The position numbers and the translations under genes are program-made. Shown here in pieces: positions 36,601 through 50,600 of a stretch of 64,000 nucleotides of DNA. Location of the stretch: positions 62,001-126,000 of the forward strand of contig JAIWNF010000060.1 of the NCBI GenBank assembly GCA_025093555.1, given 5' to 3'. The notes beneath the pieces are model-generated. The model did no database searches. It worked only from the letters and a program-made list of their open reading frames with translations, and was not told where the DNA came from. This DNA is from Circinella umbellata. Its lineage: Eukaryota > Mucoromycota > Mucoromycetes > Mucorales > Lichtheimiaceae. How positions within the stretch are numbered: position 1 is the first letter of the stretch; the number at the start of each line of letters is the position of its first letter.

Positions 36601-36605
36601 CCTGA

Positions 36606-38180
36606 TGGGATGGCAGAGAACTTTTGCGTTTAGAAATATAGTTTTTTGGGAGAGCCAATCCATTTTTTAATTCCACCAATAATCAATATAATATTTTGAT
36701 TATCAAATCAGTATAATTTTGTGGAAAGTAGTATAGATTATGATCTTTTTGAAAAGACGTTTTTTATAAAAGGAATATCTTTATTTGTATCTATGTTATA
36801 CTCTTTCCATATTAAAGCACTGAGTAAAATGCCTTTGAGAGTGGCGAATATAGCCTTTACAGTCCTTAGCAGAAACAATTTTAGCTGCTTCTTAGATATG
36901 AGTGGCAAGAATTTTATTTTTTTGAAAAGGGCTTTTTATTACCCTGAGTGACCCGAAGAAGACAATTATTAGTAAGTTTAGAGTCATATAAAATCCTCAT
37001 ATTTACTAGTTTATATTTTACTTAGATCCGTACAAATTATGAATGTGGATAAATACCCTTCTTTTTCCTTTTGTCTCATCTGGGATCTATAATTTTCAAA
37101 GTCCCAGACAGTGGTCGCCAACTTCTCCTACTCAGGCTAGTTAGCACCATGAGCTCATGTATATTTGAACTGTTGATGTATTTATTGTATAGCTTATTGT
37201 TATTTTTTTTAACAAAATCAGCCATTAGGATACAGGGCAACCGTAAATTCAAGCCTTTAGGAATAATAAAGTGGTTGATTAAAGCGTAGCTTTTTTATTT
37301 TACCTTTTTAAAATGAATGGTTAACAAATGTTTCCGGGACACCTCGGCTTGATTTTGATTATTATCTAGCCCTCTCAACTACATCCTATTAGACATAAAA
37401 ATATCAACAAATACAGACTTTTAAAATATCTTCAAAAGTTATCCCCCACCTTTTAGCTATTATTAAATAGAATAAATCGACAAAATACAACAATAAATAT
37501 TTGTAGCCGGCCCAATTTTGCTTTGTTCTGCAGAAGAACCAGTTCTCCAGCTAGCCAGTCAGTTTTGAGTGGATAATGACAATGCCGTAGAAAGTTTCCA
37601 CTCTGGTAGGATACATCCACAAGGCGGTATTGTTCACCCATCTTCTACAATAACGGAAGCTACTGTAACCCTTGAATCTTACAATATCTACAAGCTCAGC
37701 AACTACAAAAACCCGTTATACTGTTAGAAATAATTCAGGCATTGGGTGCAAACATCCTAAATATTTTCTGGAACTTTTCTTCTAGTTTTTATATGAACAA
37801 AGCAATGCAAAAAAAGACTAGCCTAGGTAAAACTACTACCAGTTTTTACCCTTTAAGATTGTTACAGTCATTCAAGAAATTTCTGGCTATGCAACTATAA
37901 ATAACTGCAACTGATCTGCTTGGTCCTTGTTTTGGAATGGGTTTTTTCTTTTATGAATTATTTTGTAGAAAGGGTTAATCTCTAATTTTTAAAAAAAAAT
38001 GCTGCTCTATAAATAAAATCGAACTAGAGTGTTTGGGTGTTGATATTTACCAGTTTCATTTATCATAGCCACGCCTTTTTATTGTTTTATACATACAAAT
38101 CGAATGATTTTTACAAGGAGATTCTGTGGGAAAAAATGAGAGAGAATTAAAAAGTAAAAAGAGATAATTACAACGTAGTA
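36606..38180. other. Relic-rich region, no intact gene
   Basis: Mixed AT-rich and coding-like patches. Minus-strand frames around 37450-37720 show coding-like runs (e.g. PPCGCILPEWKLSTALSLST) broken by stops and frameshifts, so probably part of the same relic as the next entry. No intact frame. Confidence 0.35.
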
Positions 38181-38189
38181 ATGGTTGTT

Positions 38190-39250
38190 GTCCAAACCAG
38201 GAAGCTTAAAGAATTCAAATTCGTGAAGATTTTGTGATACGATAAAGCTTGACGAATAGTCTTCCAACATTCGGAATACTTGGCAAGTGATTTCAATCTC
38301 GTGATATTGTATTAAGGAACGCCTTGCTTGTTGTATCCAAAGCTCAATTAACCTTTGAAGCAGCGAAGTATGTATGTTGAGAGCTGGATTTTATCTGCGA
38401 AAGTTTGATTAAGCGTGTGAGCTCGTTTTCCTCCCAATATGTTGGTCTAGACAAGTGAGTTATTGCCAAATTGTGCAAGATCATACATTCTTATTGATAC
38501 CATTGTCAGTATCTGAAAGTCGTTTCTGAGGGGCTGGTAGTAAATGTATATTAGAATGTTCGCCAAGATCATCGACAGTATAACCAAAGTAATTGCGTAC
38601 AGGATACTTATAAATAATAGAATACTCAATATCGAACTAAGCAAAAGGTGTGAATTAGGGGGTTTCAAGTATCAGAATAAATCAACAATCGCTGAAAGAG
38701 TGTTATTGTTCTTTTCAAGTTATACTCGTATTTAGATATGTTTAGTTCATTTCTAAAACTACTCCCGCTCTTACTACTGCAATACTATATAAAAAAAATA
38801 AGACAATCACTGAATTGCTTAGAAAAATATGCGTCATATCTGGTGCACTCTAGTGTTCTTACTAAGAAATGACAGCTAAATCAGCTCTAACGATTTACCA
38901 ACCCTCAATTCCTCGGCGATTTGGCTTTCTAGGGCAGCAAGCTCAACATTCATGGCCCGACCGAATCCATTGGATCAGTCAAGTTACTACTGAATCTTGA
39001 TATGTTTGTTTTCATCGATGCATTAGTGAACTGTGTCGAATTCTTAAGACGATTGACTTTTGATTGAAAGTGCTGAGCTGTTCGGCACCTGTTCAACATC
39101 GCCATCAAATAATCGGCTCTTTTTCAACCTATTCCTCCTCACCTCAAGAGTACTTTCACCATAATCCTTGAAAAGAATTACTAAAGCCTTTCGAAAGACC
39201 TCAATATGTTGGACATTATCTATATCAAACAAGCTGTTGGTACTGTTTAT
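38190..39250 (-). pseudogene. Broken unrecognised ORF (repeat-type protein relic)
   Basis: Three coding-like stretches in the same direction: 39232-39044 (FDIDNVQHIEVFRKALVILF), about 38430-38350 (ELTRLIKLSQIKSSSQHTYF), and in another frame about 38370-38190 (LIELWIQQARRSLIQYHEIE, later RMLEDYSSSF and EFFKLPGLD). Frame changes and stops between them mark a pseudogene. I cannot name the family; context suggests a mobile-element protein. Confidence 0.4.
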
Positions 39251-41289
39251 AGACGTTTTTAAAAAGAAAAATAGGAAGGTAATAAAATAATCAAGGAAAG
39301 TTTGATAGTTGAGCTATCTGCTTTTTTGGTAAAATTGTTTGTCATGATTGCGATCGGTCAACTAACAGCTCAACAGTAAGAGTCGGAGAAATGTGTATCA
39401 CCAAGACTTATTTCCCACACACACACACACACACAAAACTATGGGGGTTTGATTTCATAAAAAGAATAATTGGAGGTAATATTAACCAATAAGATACACT
39501 TAAGAAATATGCATGGTTTTTATATAACGCGAAGAAGTGGGTTTGTGTGTGTGAGTTTTCGAATCAGGTAAAATAATTTGACCATCTTATAAGAATCCAA
39601 TCAGATTTCGAGTTAAAAAAGAATCAAAATTATATATAATTTTACACATATAAACGACATGCATATTAGATGCATATTATTATATCTATAACAAAAATTC
39701 CGCGCCATCGTTTTTTGTCTCCCTATTATTTAAATAAGAGAAAAAATTTTCAATTATTATATACAAATTTCATATAAGAAAAAAATTTAAAAAAGATGGG
39801 GTCCATGAATTGAAAAAATTTTTTAAATCAGATCGACAAAAAAAAACTATAAAATTTTTGAGTCGGAATATATTATAACTCTCTTCAAAAACCAACTTTT
39901 CTTTTTGGTGCCTTGATTTCTTACGTTGTGCAGCACGTGTAGTGCCGCCAGAAAGTTGGCTCTAGTGGGGAATAAAAGAAAACGGTTGGCTAACAAGAAG
40001 ATCATCAAAAAAGAGAAGCTCCGAAATTCTATTACCCAGCCTTTTTTTTTCTAGCTTTGTTGTTTGTTATCTCACCAAAAAAAATAATAATAATAAAAGT
40101 CGAACGATCTTGATAGCGAATTGTCAAAAAAAAAAAAAAATTGAACAAGGACTGCTTTGTTATCTTTCAAGGGAATTTTTTTTTTTTTTTCAGTTTTATC
40201 ATCATGATATTATGAATATTTTTTATGCCTACTTTGGGGTGGGAATGGCTTATCAAAAAATTATGAATACAAAAATACGCACAGTCCATTCAAGTGCCAC
40301 CCCAGTTTTTTTTTTTTCTTCTTCTTTTTTCGACCAATGGCTTTTGATAGGTAATAAAAATATATCTCAAGCACCAAAAAAAGATTGTCGAATTCTTACT
40401 TGTCATACCAAATATATAAATTTAAATAATGATGGATAATATAATAATGGATAATAACATCATTTTAAATTAGTATTATGATATTAAAAAGTAAAAGTTA
40501 TTATTATAAGCACTTCGCAATGAAAGTAGAAAAGCACGCAAAGAAAAATAAGGAGTAACAAGCAAATATGACTCTTACTCTCTCTTCACTTCTTAACCAT
40601 AATAAAACACCCTCACCCCCCTCCTCCTCCTTGTTTTACTAAAATCGGTTATTAGGGCGCGCCAAAAGAAAATAAAATAATAATAAAAAAAAAGTCAGAA
40701 ATGCATGCTTATCGATTACCCTGGGGACTTTTACTTTTTTTTCTTTCTTTATTATCTAAAAAAAAAGCTTGCTTTATAGTGGCTTGCATATATATACATA
40801 TATAGAAAGAATAAAGAAGAACAAATGAGAGAAAGATCGACCAACCATGTTTTTATAAGTAATGAAATGAACGAGCACGTTGACATTTGAACCAAGCAAA
40901 ATAAAAGATAAAAAAAACCCGTGGAAAAAGATATAACACAATTTCTTTGCCAACTACGACAATCATGGCATCATTGATAGGCTGCAATAGGCTGCGGACG
41001 CACTGATGGGGGGGGGAGAGAGTTCAGCTACTAAAATTTTGCGCACGAGTTAGGTCATTATCGGCCAATCATATTTCATCAATTGGTTGAACCGCAGGAG
41101 CACGTTGAAAAGGAGCATCCTCTTTTTTGGGGGGGAGAGGGAATGGGGGAGATAGAATTAAGGGGAGTTATACCATAAACGAAAAACAAAAAAAAAATCT
41201 CTTCTCTGCCGCACCAAGTTTAACTGTGACGGGGAAAGGGCCCCGAGTTGGTGGGAGACAACTTTAAGGAAAATGGGTAAAAAAAAGCA
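39251..41289. other. Upstream region of Ecl1-like gene
   Basis: AT-rich; (AC)n microsatellite at about 39416-39437, long A or T runs (40125-40140, 40178-40190). A CCAAT box (GGCCAATCA) near 41062 may belong to the downstream promoter. An open frame at 40110-40439 is low complexity and not supported. Confidence 0.5.
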
Positions 41290-41298
41290 TATATAAAG
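41290..41298 (+). promoter_or_regulatory. TATA box of the Ecl1-like gene
   Basis: TATATAAAG lies 108 bp before the ATG at 41398, after a G-rich patch. A second weaker AATATATAAA occurs at about 41340, but spacing favours the first as the TATA box. Confidence 0.6.
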
Positions 41299-41397
41299 GC
41301 CCGTGTGAGCCCTCCATTTCCCATCTTTTCCCCACAATAAAATATATAAATCTCAAACAATTTATCTACTTCTTTACTATATTATTATTATTACATT

Positions 41398-41943
41398 ATG
41401 AGTGATCTTAACTGGTGTACTTATTGTGACAATGCTGTCAATTCTTTCTCTGTAAGTAAATCATTTTATATATCATTTTTCTCAAAAAAAAAAAACAAGT
41501 TTTACTTATCAATATATGATTTATTATTATTGTTATTATAGAATTCTATCTATTGTTCTGAAGAATGCTTAAGAGCTGATGCTCTTAAATCACATCCTTT
41601 ACTCGGTTACGATTGGGAAGAGTTCAAGGATTTCCCTCGTTCTTCACCAAATTCTGTGATATCTCCTGGTCTTTCATCATCTGCATCATCTGTTGCCTCT
41701 GCTTCTCCATCATTATCACCTGTTCCATCTTATACTTTACCATCACCAGGTCTCAAAGGCTCATCACATTACCATCGATCAAATCGTTTATCACCACCTA
41801 TACTTGAACTCGAACCATTATCTGAAAAAGAACAACAACGACGTCCTTCAATAAATTATAATACATCATCAAAACAACAAACCATAGTTATGCCACAACC
41901 ATCTAATCGTAACAACAGTAATTCCAGTATTTTTTTTATATAA
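41398..41943 (+). CDS. Ecl1-family zinc-binding small regulator
   Basis: Exons 41398-41451 and 41542-41943; 151 aa. The N-terminus gives WCTYCDNAVN, an intron, then IYCSEECLRADA, i.e. a CxxC...CxxxC cysteine cluster that resembles the Ecl1 lifespan-regulatory family (PF12855: Y/W-C-x2-C ... YCSEEC). In S. pombe Ecl1-3 extend chronological lifespan and respond to nutrient and metal stress. The remaining 115 residues are Ser/Pro-rich and low complexity, as in other fungal members. The start codon is the first ATG after the TATA box and the intron falls inside the cysteine cluster. Convergent with the ABC transporter. The family call rests on the Cys pattern. Confidence 0.75.
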
Positions 41944-44645
41944 GTGAAAAAAAAATTCATATATAACAAGAAAAAAAAAAAGTCCCCTTCAAAATACCAT
42001 TCACACCACTCTTAGCATGTTCATTTAACAATCATAACAAAAATCTACACACAATTTCTTTTATATATATATACACATACACACACATACACACACACAC
42101 ACACGTATATCACAATTCCTTCCCTATTCTCTTTTGTAAATAAGTATACCATTAAAAAAATAATTGCATTCCTGTTGTTTTTCTATTTTATTTCCATATA
42201 ATCCAAGTTATTATTATTATTGGCATGTTTTTGAAACTAAATACTTCTATTTGAATTATTTAATCGAACATAAAAGAAAGATTTTTCTATTTATTCGAGA
42301 ATGAACAAAAGAATTATAAACGTTTAAACGGATAAAAGATAAAAAGGAATTTGTTTCTATTATGTGAGAAATGTCTCTTTCTCTCTCGCTCCCCCCCCCT
42401 CCTTATGACGCATAACGAATCAAAATTAATAGTTTATTTTTTTTTACTACTTGGGGAACTCATAACAAAAAAAGAAATAAAAATTTATTTCGGTTCCTTT
42501 GACAAACTAAAAAAAGAAACTGAGTTCTTTCCGAAAAGATAAGTTGTAGAACCGAAAAAATGCTCGTGCGTCATTTTTGTTTCAGTTAAAGAAACGAGTC
42601 GAGATTTTCACTCACCTATTAAATCATTCTATTTTTGCCAAGTAAAAACAATTTATATACATTAAACTTGTTTTTACCGTGATGAGGTGCATGGCAATCA
42701 AATAACAGTAAAAACAATTTTTTTTTCATTGAATTGTATCACCTTAAAAACTTTTTTTTTATCATTATTTTAAGATGAATGGGATTGGATGGGACTGGCG
42801 CGTTTTTCAATTTATTTTATTATTATTTATTATTAAAAAATCGTCTCATAATATTATTCCATTCAAATAATAATAATAATAATAATAATAATAGTAATCA
42901 AATAATAAATAAGGCGCGCACGGCTCTTTGTTTTAATAAATGGCGTGATGGGTGATTTTTAAAAATCATTCGACCCCCATTTTCTATCAATTCGCGGAAG
43001 TTTATTCTTCCTATTTTTCTTTGTCCCTCTTTTTAATGGTTTATGGGTTATGAGTATGTGTCTTCTATTTGTTTGTCATACGGATTGGTTTTTTTTTACC
43101 ATTGATTATTGGAAGTTCATCATCAAGTTATAAAATCCCATGCTTTTTTTCCCTGAAGCATTTTTGTTCCCATGGTTTTTATATATTTTTGACGTCTCAA
43201 AATAAAAATATTTGGACGCTAACACTTTTTTTTTGTCAAGTTTTTTATATATAAAAATGAACAAAACAAATAATAATAATAGTAAAAATGGTAATACATT
43301 TTCTTTTTTGTCTCGAAATACCAATAAAAATAAGTAAAAGTAATATAACCTTAAACGGTCAGATATAAGTCAGGGGTGGGGGAAGAAGGGGGATTGTTAG
43401 CTTTTTCTCTTTTCTTTACAGATTTCCCGGAAAATTCCCTCAAATGGTTTTGTAGTTACCATGATAACAATTTGTCAAGAGCATAATAATATCTATATTT
43501 TGTTTTTTTTGTTGAGTTATCATTATAAAAAGTAAAATGTAGTACATACCTTCTTTAATTGATAAAAAGAATTGTAAGTTAAAAACATGTTCTCATGGCA
43601 TTAAATGAGTTGGGTTGCCGTTCAACCAATATCATGCCGGAAAACTTTGTTGTAATCCGGAATAGAAATTCTATCTTTATTATGCACATTGACTATATAT
43701 ATATATATATTCTATCTGCTTTTGCGTGACTTATTTTGGTGTCACATTAAGGATATATAGATATCGATATTGGATTGGGGGGGGGAGGAGAAAAGAAATA
43801 TTTCTATTCTAATAATTCATCAGAATATTTATCTATAAAGAAAAAAAAGTGGCGCTAAGTATTACGTATTGCTATTATTTTGTGTAGATTTATCATCCAT
43901 ATCGTAAAATAGAATCAAGTCAAATAATTGTATAAATCTGATAGGAAAAAGTTAACTCGTTTATCGATTGACCCCACTTTTTAATTGTGTAATACGTAAG
44001 TTTATATTTTTTCCATATTACCTTTTATAAATGCTGAGAGGATCACCTTTTCGGGACGTACTGCATTTTTGTTTGCGCACAATATATCATCATCATCATT
44101 ATATGTAAAATCACGCTCATTTTTTATATGCAAAAAAAAAAGTGATCCGAGCCTTGAACTCTAAGAGTTATCCGATTAACTTTTTTTCCTCTTTGACACC
44201 AATATAATAGATTGTTAGCTTTCTTGGTGATACGAGATGAATAGAGTGAAATGTATCTTGACATCATGACTATCAATAATACTTGGCAAGTCCAGGAGGG
44301 GACCGAAAGGGAAATATATGTCAACTTTTTTTTTTAATGAAATATCATTGGTGCACCCAAAAAGAAAGTAAAAACTCTTTTTATGAATATTCGACGACGT
44401 CTCTTTAGAAAAGGTATTTTTATCTTCTGCAGGTTACAGACAACAATACTCTTTTGTTGGAGTTGTAATCGGGACCAATACATGATATTTATAATATATG
44501 TATATTTATACAATTTTATTAGAGGTACGAGTCTTCTAATAGTAATAGTAAAAGGATGATGATAATGGTGATGACAATATGAAACAGAGAATGAAAAAAG
44601 GAAGAGAGGAAATGAGTTAGAGAAAGAGAAAGAATAAAATAAAAA
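41944..44645. other. Convergent intergenic region
   Basis: 2.7 kb between the 3' ends of the Ecl1-like gene (+) and the ABC transporter (-). (AC)n repeat at about 42070-42103, (TAA)n at about 42868-42895, (TA)n at about 43697-43711. Open frames at 42351, 43069 and 44124 have no coding character. Confidence 0.5.
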
Positions 44646-47600
44646 TTATGTAATAGAGTCCAATACACCTGCTCTTTCCATTAATGAACGTAACAGGCTT
44701 TGAGTATTATTTAAAAGTTCCATTGGCGTATCCAATTCTACCAACGCGCCTTGATCAAAAACCATTACCTATACAATCCAATAATAATAGTAAAATAATA
44801 ATAATATCCGTTTGTTTATGATTAATAAACCTTTTTTTTTTTAAAAAAAAGGAGCCAAGCAAAACTCCTTCATCTTTTAGTACTTACACGATCATATCTA
44901 GTTACCGTATGTAAACGATGGGGTATCACAAGTACAGTCTATATATAAACAAACAAAGTAATTTAAATTATGAAATCAATATATTATTCCACTCTCTCTC
45001 TCTCATATCAAAACTTGTTATTCTATTATATTACCGATTCTTCAAATTCATTTTGTATAACTGAATGTACTTTATCTTGATCTTCAGGACTTGATTCTGC
45101 TTCTTCATAAACAATAAACTTTGTACAATCTCGTAGTAAAGATCGTGCAATACAAAGTAATTGGCGATCAGTAACACTTAATATTTGAGTTCCTTCCTTA
45201 TTATTCAAATCCATATCCAAATCATATATGACTGAACCATCTTTAGAAGAAGGTATAGGTGATGGATTTGTTAATTGAACACGTTGAAGTGCTTGCCATA
45301 ATTCATAATCGTCATATTCACCAAATGGATCTAAATTACTGCGTACCTAAATCATTTTATTTTTTTTTTAAAAAAAAAGAGACAGACAAGAGAGTTCAAT
45401 ATGAGTTATTTTATATTTTAAGCTTTTACTCATGCAAACTTTAATTTAGTAGAAATATCATAACTTTTACTTACTGTTCCACTTATTAACATGCCTTCCA
45501 TGGATATGTATGTTATTCGAGATCGCAAGTCCTCAACACCAATCTATATAAACCATCCACAAAGATCTTAAGTACAACATTATCTTTTTGTTCATGATAG
45601 AGAAAAAAAAAAAGACTATTTTTGAATTATACCCATGCAATATTAACACCGTCAATTTTAATTGATCCACATGTAGGTTCAACAAAACGGAAAAAACAAG
45701 CAATAAGTGCACTTTTTTCACCACCTGCTCGACCTATTATTGCCACTTTTTCACATGGTTGTATATTAAACGATACATGTCTTAGCACTTGTTCACCATC
45801 TGGATTTAAGACTACTGTAAGGTCCCGTACTTGTACTCCTGCTGTCGTTGGCCACTAATTTGGTAAAGTTAAATAAATAAGTACCTCAAATATAAAATAT
45901 ATATAGCAAAAGAAAAAAAAAAGAATAACTTACTGCTGCAGGAGGACGTGATCCTTCAACAATTCCTGGTGGTTCAGATACCATATCAATGTATTCATTA
46001 ATTCGTTCAATGGCTTCAAAATGCATATCTACGGTCGTCGATTGTCGCATTAACCAATAAATATATTCTAATAAACTTGTAGCAAATGTAAGAGCAATAC
46101 CCGCCAAACCAGCATTGGTGGATTTGTATATCAATAAGATCCCAATGAAAAATGAAAGAAAAGCCCCGACAAGTTCAACACGAACAAACAACCATCGATT
46201 GGTAGTCCATAAAGTATAAAATGCTCTCATATTATCATCCAATAGTTGAAACATCTTTTTCATCATGGCTCGCTCTTCACGATAAGCTCGAATAGTAGCA
46301 AGACCTGCCAATGTATCTGTATAGAATGAATAGATAGGGAGTCGACTTGCTGCATTGAGTTTTTTAAGTTCACGTGATGCTCGAATATAAACGGATCCGA
46401 TATAAAAGTAACAAAACGCTATATATAGTATAGAATATAAGATTAGAAGTCCAAATAAAAAAAAATTAAAGTAGTGATAGCGTTGTAAATTAAACTGAGT
46501 CTGTAGATAACATAAGATTTCCTTTTTTTTTTTTTACCTGCAACAACACACGCAATATAGAATTCGGGTAAAATGACACCAATGGTTATTACAACACCAA
46601 GAACACCAAACAACGTCTGTAATAAAAAGTTGACATGCCATCCAATACTAGAATCTACAGTTTCCATATCTTTACTGAATCGACTCATTATTTGTCCTTG
46701 TGCAGTATTATCAAAAAATTGAAGAGGTGCTCGACAAATAGCTCGCAATAAAGCATGAAATAAACCATTAGATGCACGAAGTGATCCACGATATTGTACA
46801 ACCGTACGAATGAAATTACAAGCAACAGTAATAAGACAAATGCCTAAATAAATCATAATATAATGTTTTGTAGAAAGACTGCTTGACGATAAATCATTAT
46901 CACCAACAGATTTCAAATTCCATGTAGATAGACCCATATGTTCGTATGCCGTTGACCACGTCTGTCGAAAAAAAAAATTGAAATTGCTCATGGTAAATAA
47001 TTTTTGTCTAACTTTTTTTTTTTTTGTGCGATTACAATAGTTTACCTTTAGCCAATAACTTTCCAAAATGCTGGTAACACGTGCCAAAATTGTAAACAAT
47101 GCAGCTGCAAACCAAAATTGCCATCCACCACATACCGAAAAATAAGTAGCGTAAGCAACGTCTCTTGACTTGTTTTCATCTTGTATACCATCATCGGTAT
47201 ATCGAACAGATTCACGCATCACCGAAGCTTCATCAAATAATTCATCATCTGTCATTGCTATATGATCACTTTCAAAAAGGGTATCAATTCGATCATCATT
47301 GATAGTATCGTCAAGAAGTGCTGATGTATTCTCTTCTGTTCGCATATGTTGATTTGCTTCAATCCAATCAGCGATTCCATCTTCTGTTTCAATAGCACCT
47401 ACAGTCCCACCATCAATTCGTACCAAAAGCCGTACATCACGAATCCATGCACCCAATTGCGTAGCTGTAAGAATAACAGTACGCGCCTTTAATAAATTGC
47501 CAGAAATACATTTTTCATGTAAAAGTGCAGCCGTATGTTTATCAAATTTGGAAAAAATATCATCAATTAAAACTGTTTTGGATCTTGAATAAATGGCTCT

Positions 47601-50600
47601 TGCTAGTGATATTTTAAGTTTCAACGTTTCTTTTTTTTTTTTTTGTGCGGTTTGTTATAATTACGAAAAAATAAACAGATAAAAATAAATAAATACAATG
47701 AAACCTTTCAGTAAAATAAAATAAGAGCAACGATTAAAGTCGGCTATATATATTCTTACCAGAAAAAGGTGTGCCTCGTTCTCCAACAAGTGTCAAATCG
47801 CCGTTTTCCAGTAATGACAAGTCACGTAACAAATCACATTGATGAAGTGTTTCACGATATCTTCCATCATCCCATGTTTCAAAAAATAAAATATTATCCC
47901 GTACAGTACCAAATTGAATCCATGGTGTTTGAGGGACATAGGCGACTTTAAAAACATAAACGCTTGGATTAATATCATCTTTGACAAGACTTGTATAAGG
48001 TGACAGGAATTGAGATGGAAGATAGACTTTTCCTGAAACAGTAATCATTTCTCCTAATAATGCCGAAAGTAGACTGGTTTTACCACTTCCTTGGCGCCCT
48101 GTAATGACAGAAAGTCGCCCAGGGGGAAATGCCAAATGGGGTAAAGTCAATGTAAATAATCCTGCAGTGTTTTCGATACTTTCTTGTTGTGATGATATAT
48201 CATGGTTAATATTGTTATTGTTATATTTGTCTTGGTTTTGAGCTTGTTGTGCTGTTGTTGGCCATTGAAAAACACTATTATCGTCGAATCCAGTTCTAAC
48301 ACGTTCGTCATAAGGGCGATGAATAGCATCATCATCGTCATCATTAGTATGGGAATTATTATTGTTATTATTGGAACCAGAATCACGTTTATCTCCTGAA
48401 TTCAAAAATGAATTAATATGTCCCAGGCTGACTTTTGCGTCGTTATACGTCATTACTGCTTGTGGCATTACATTTAATGGATCCCGTAACATTCCAAATA
48501 ATACAATGCTTACAAATGCAGTACTATTTTTTTTTAAAAATAAAATAAAGAAACGGGGGTCAGAATTAGATTTTAATACCAATATCCAAATAACTATAGA
48601 TAAAAATATTAATAAACAATATATATATGTATATATACTTGCCTTGGATCTAATTGATTTTTTTCAACCAAAGTATACCATGCAAAAGAAATAATAGTTA
48701 CAAATACAGGAGTAGCAAACCAAATTAATGATAAAATGGTGTTTTGGGTATATAGCTTGATAAGCTTAATCAATTCATCATCACGTGCATTCTATTATTT
48801 GTAATATATAATATATATCTTTATTTATTAGTAAATCAAAATAGCATACACAGGTATATATACTTATACTTCCAAACCAGAATATGAGACATAAAAAGGA
48901 ACTTACTGATATCACTTGTTCCCATTTTCGTTCCCAGGCAAGAAATTTGGTAGTGCGAATATTGGATATTAATTCTTTTACAAGTCGAATGCGCCAAGTT
49001 TTCGCTTCTGTTAATTGTTTTTGAACATGAACAAGTCGACGACTAATATAATGAGTCGAAGGTAATGCAAATACCATAACAATTAAACCTGCCAAAAAAG
49101 CTTTGCCCAATAGGTTATAGAGAAATATTACACCCGTAACAATTTCTAGTGGACATGTGTAGAATATCTATATACAAATAAGTATATGTATAAAAAGTTA
49201 ATAAGTTTTTATCTATTCACCTCCATACGCACACACACACACACACACAAACACATATATATATTTATTATCCGAAATTTTTACATGAAGATAAGAAGCA
49301 AGTTCTGCTAATCGTTCTGTATCCTCACTCATCAGACTAGCCCGTCGACTTGCTAAATTTTCATCCACATTATCATTCCATTCTTGCTCTTCCATCCTAA
49401 CACCATCAGCTGATGACGAACGACCCACACGTAATGTATGAGCATATATTTCGGAATTTAACATATTGTTCATCGTCACATGCCATCGTCGACCCCACAA
49501 TAATGTTTGGGAAGCGATCAAAGTACTGATAATATTGCATACAAAAATAGCAACACAGTATAAATAACCGGACTCTCGAGGAAATTCATCAGGTGATTGA
49601 ATATATCTTAATAGTTGATATAAAAAGAAAGGGTTGGCGTAATGAAAAGCGACAGCTGCAATGGCGGTAAAAAATTGTAAATGAATTGATTTTTTATTGG
49701 CTCGATAGATTCGCATAATAAGACTTTGTTTTGATACGATGGTGGACGATACGTTTCGAAAATGACGATAATTTTCTTTGGCACGTTGACGAAAAGGAAG
49801 CGCCCAAAGTTGATCTACATCCAATGCTTTTTTATATCCGCTATATAATAATGTGTTCATCCAACTAAATGTGACCGAAGCTAATGGTGATGCACTTGCT
49901 TCTAAACTTAATATGCGACCCTGAATATCAATGGTTTATATATTGGTTAGAATCTTTAGCGTTACTAAATTAGTCCCTCTTCCCCCGCTTTATTCACATT
50001 TTAATCTTTTCTATTTTCCTATTATTCTCTCTCTTTCTATATATATATATATATACTTACACTACGAACAACACGGCCATCATGAAGCACAAGAATTCCT
50101 TCATCAGCATCATCAATATCTAAGAGTTCACCTTGATCAAGTTCTCCAGGAGTGGTAGCACATAAGATCCAAACAGAAAAACAAATAATTAGATCCACTG
50201 CCGCAAATGATTTTTCAGTAGTTGATGATATAATCCAATTATCATGAATGTCAGTAATGAAATAAGAGAAGCATCGAACAATAGCGGATACAGATGCGAG
50301 TGTATAAAAAACCAAATAATGAGGATTGTAAAGTGTAAATCTTGCTGGTGAAACTGGATCGGCGGGTGTTGTAAATGATTTGATGACAAGGATCAACATG
50401 TATAACTTATATATTACAAATAGGTTAATTTATAAATTTAATATAGTCATGATTGCATGAATCTTATATATATATATAATCATGAAATAGAATAAAGCAA
50501 ACTCACTCACTCGGGGTATTAATGCAAGTCCAGGATCGACCACCTGATATAATGGGATCCCACATTTATTATTATTACTATCGTCATCATTATTTGAACC

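Noticed and set aside
40110..40439. 109-codon open frame (+)
   Set aside because: Contains long Phe and Lys runs from T and A tracts; no splice signals or homologue.
42060..42110. Possible CRISPR-like or telomeric repeat
   Set aside because: It is a simple AC/AT microsatellite without unit spacers.
48362..48694. Plus-strand open frame over ABC exon 8
   Set aside because: Antisense shadow of the ABC transporter coding sequence and intron.
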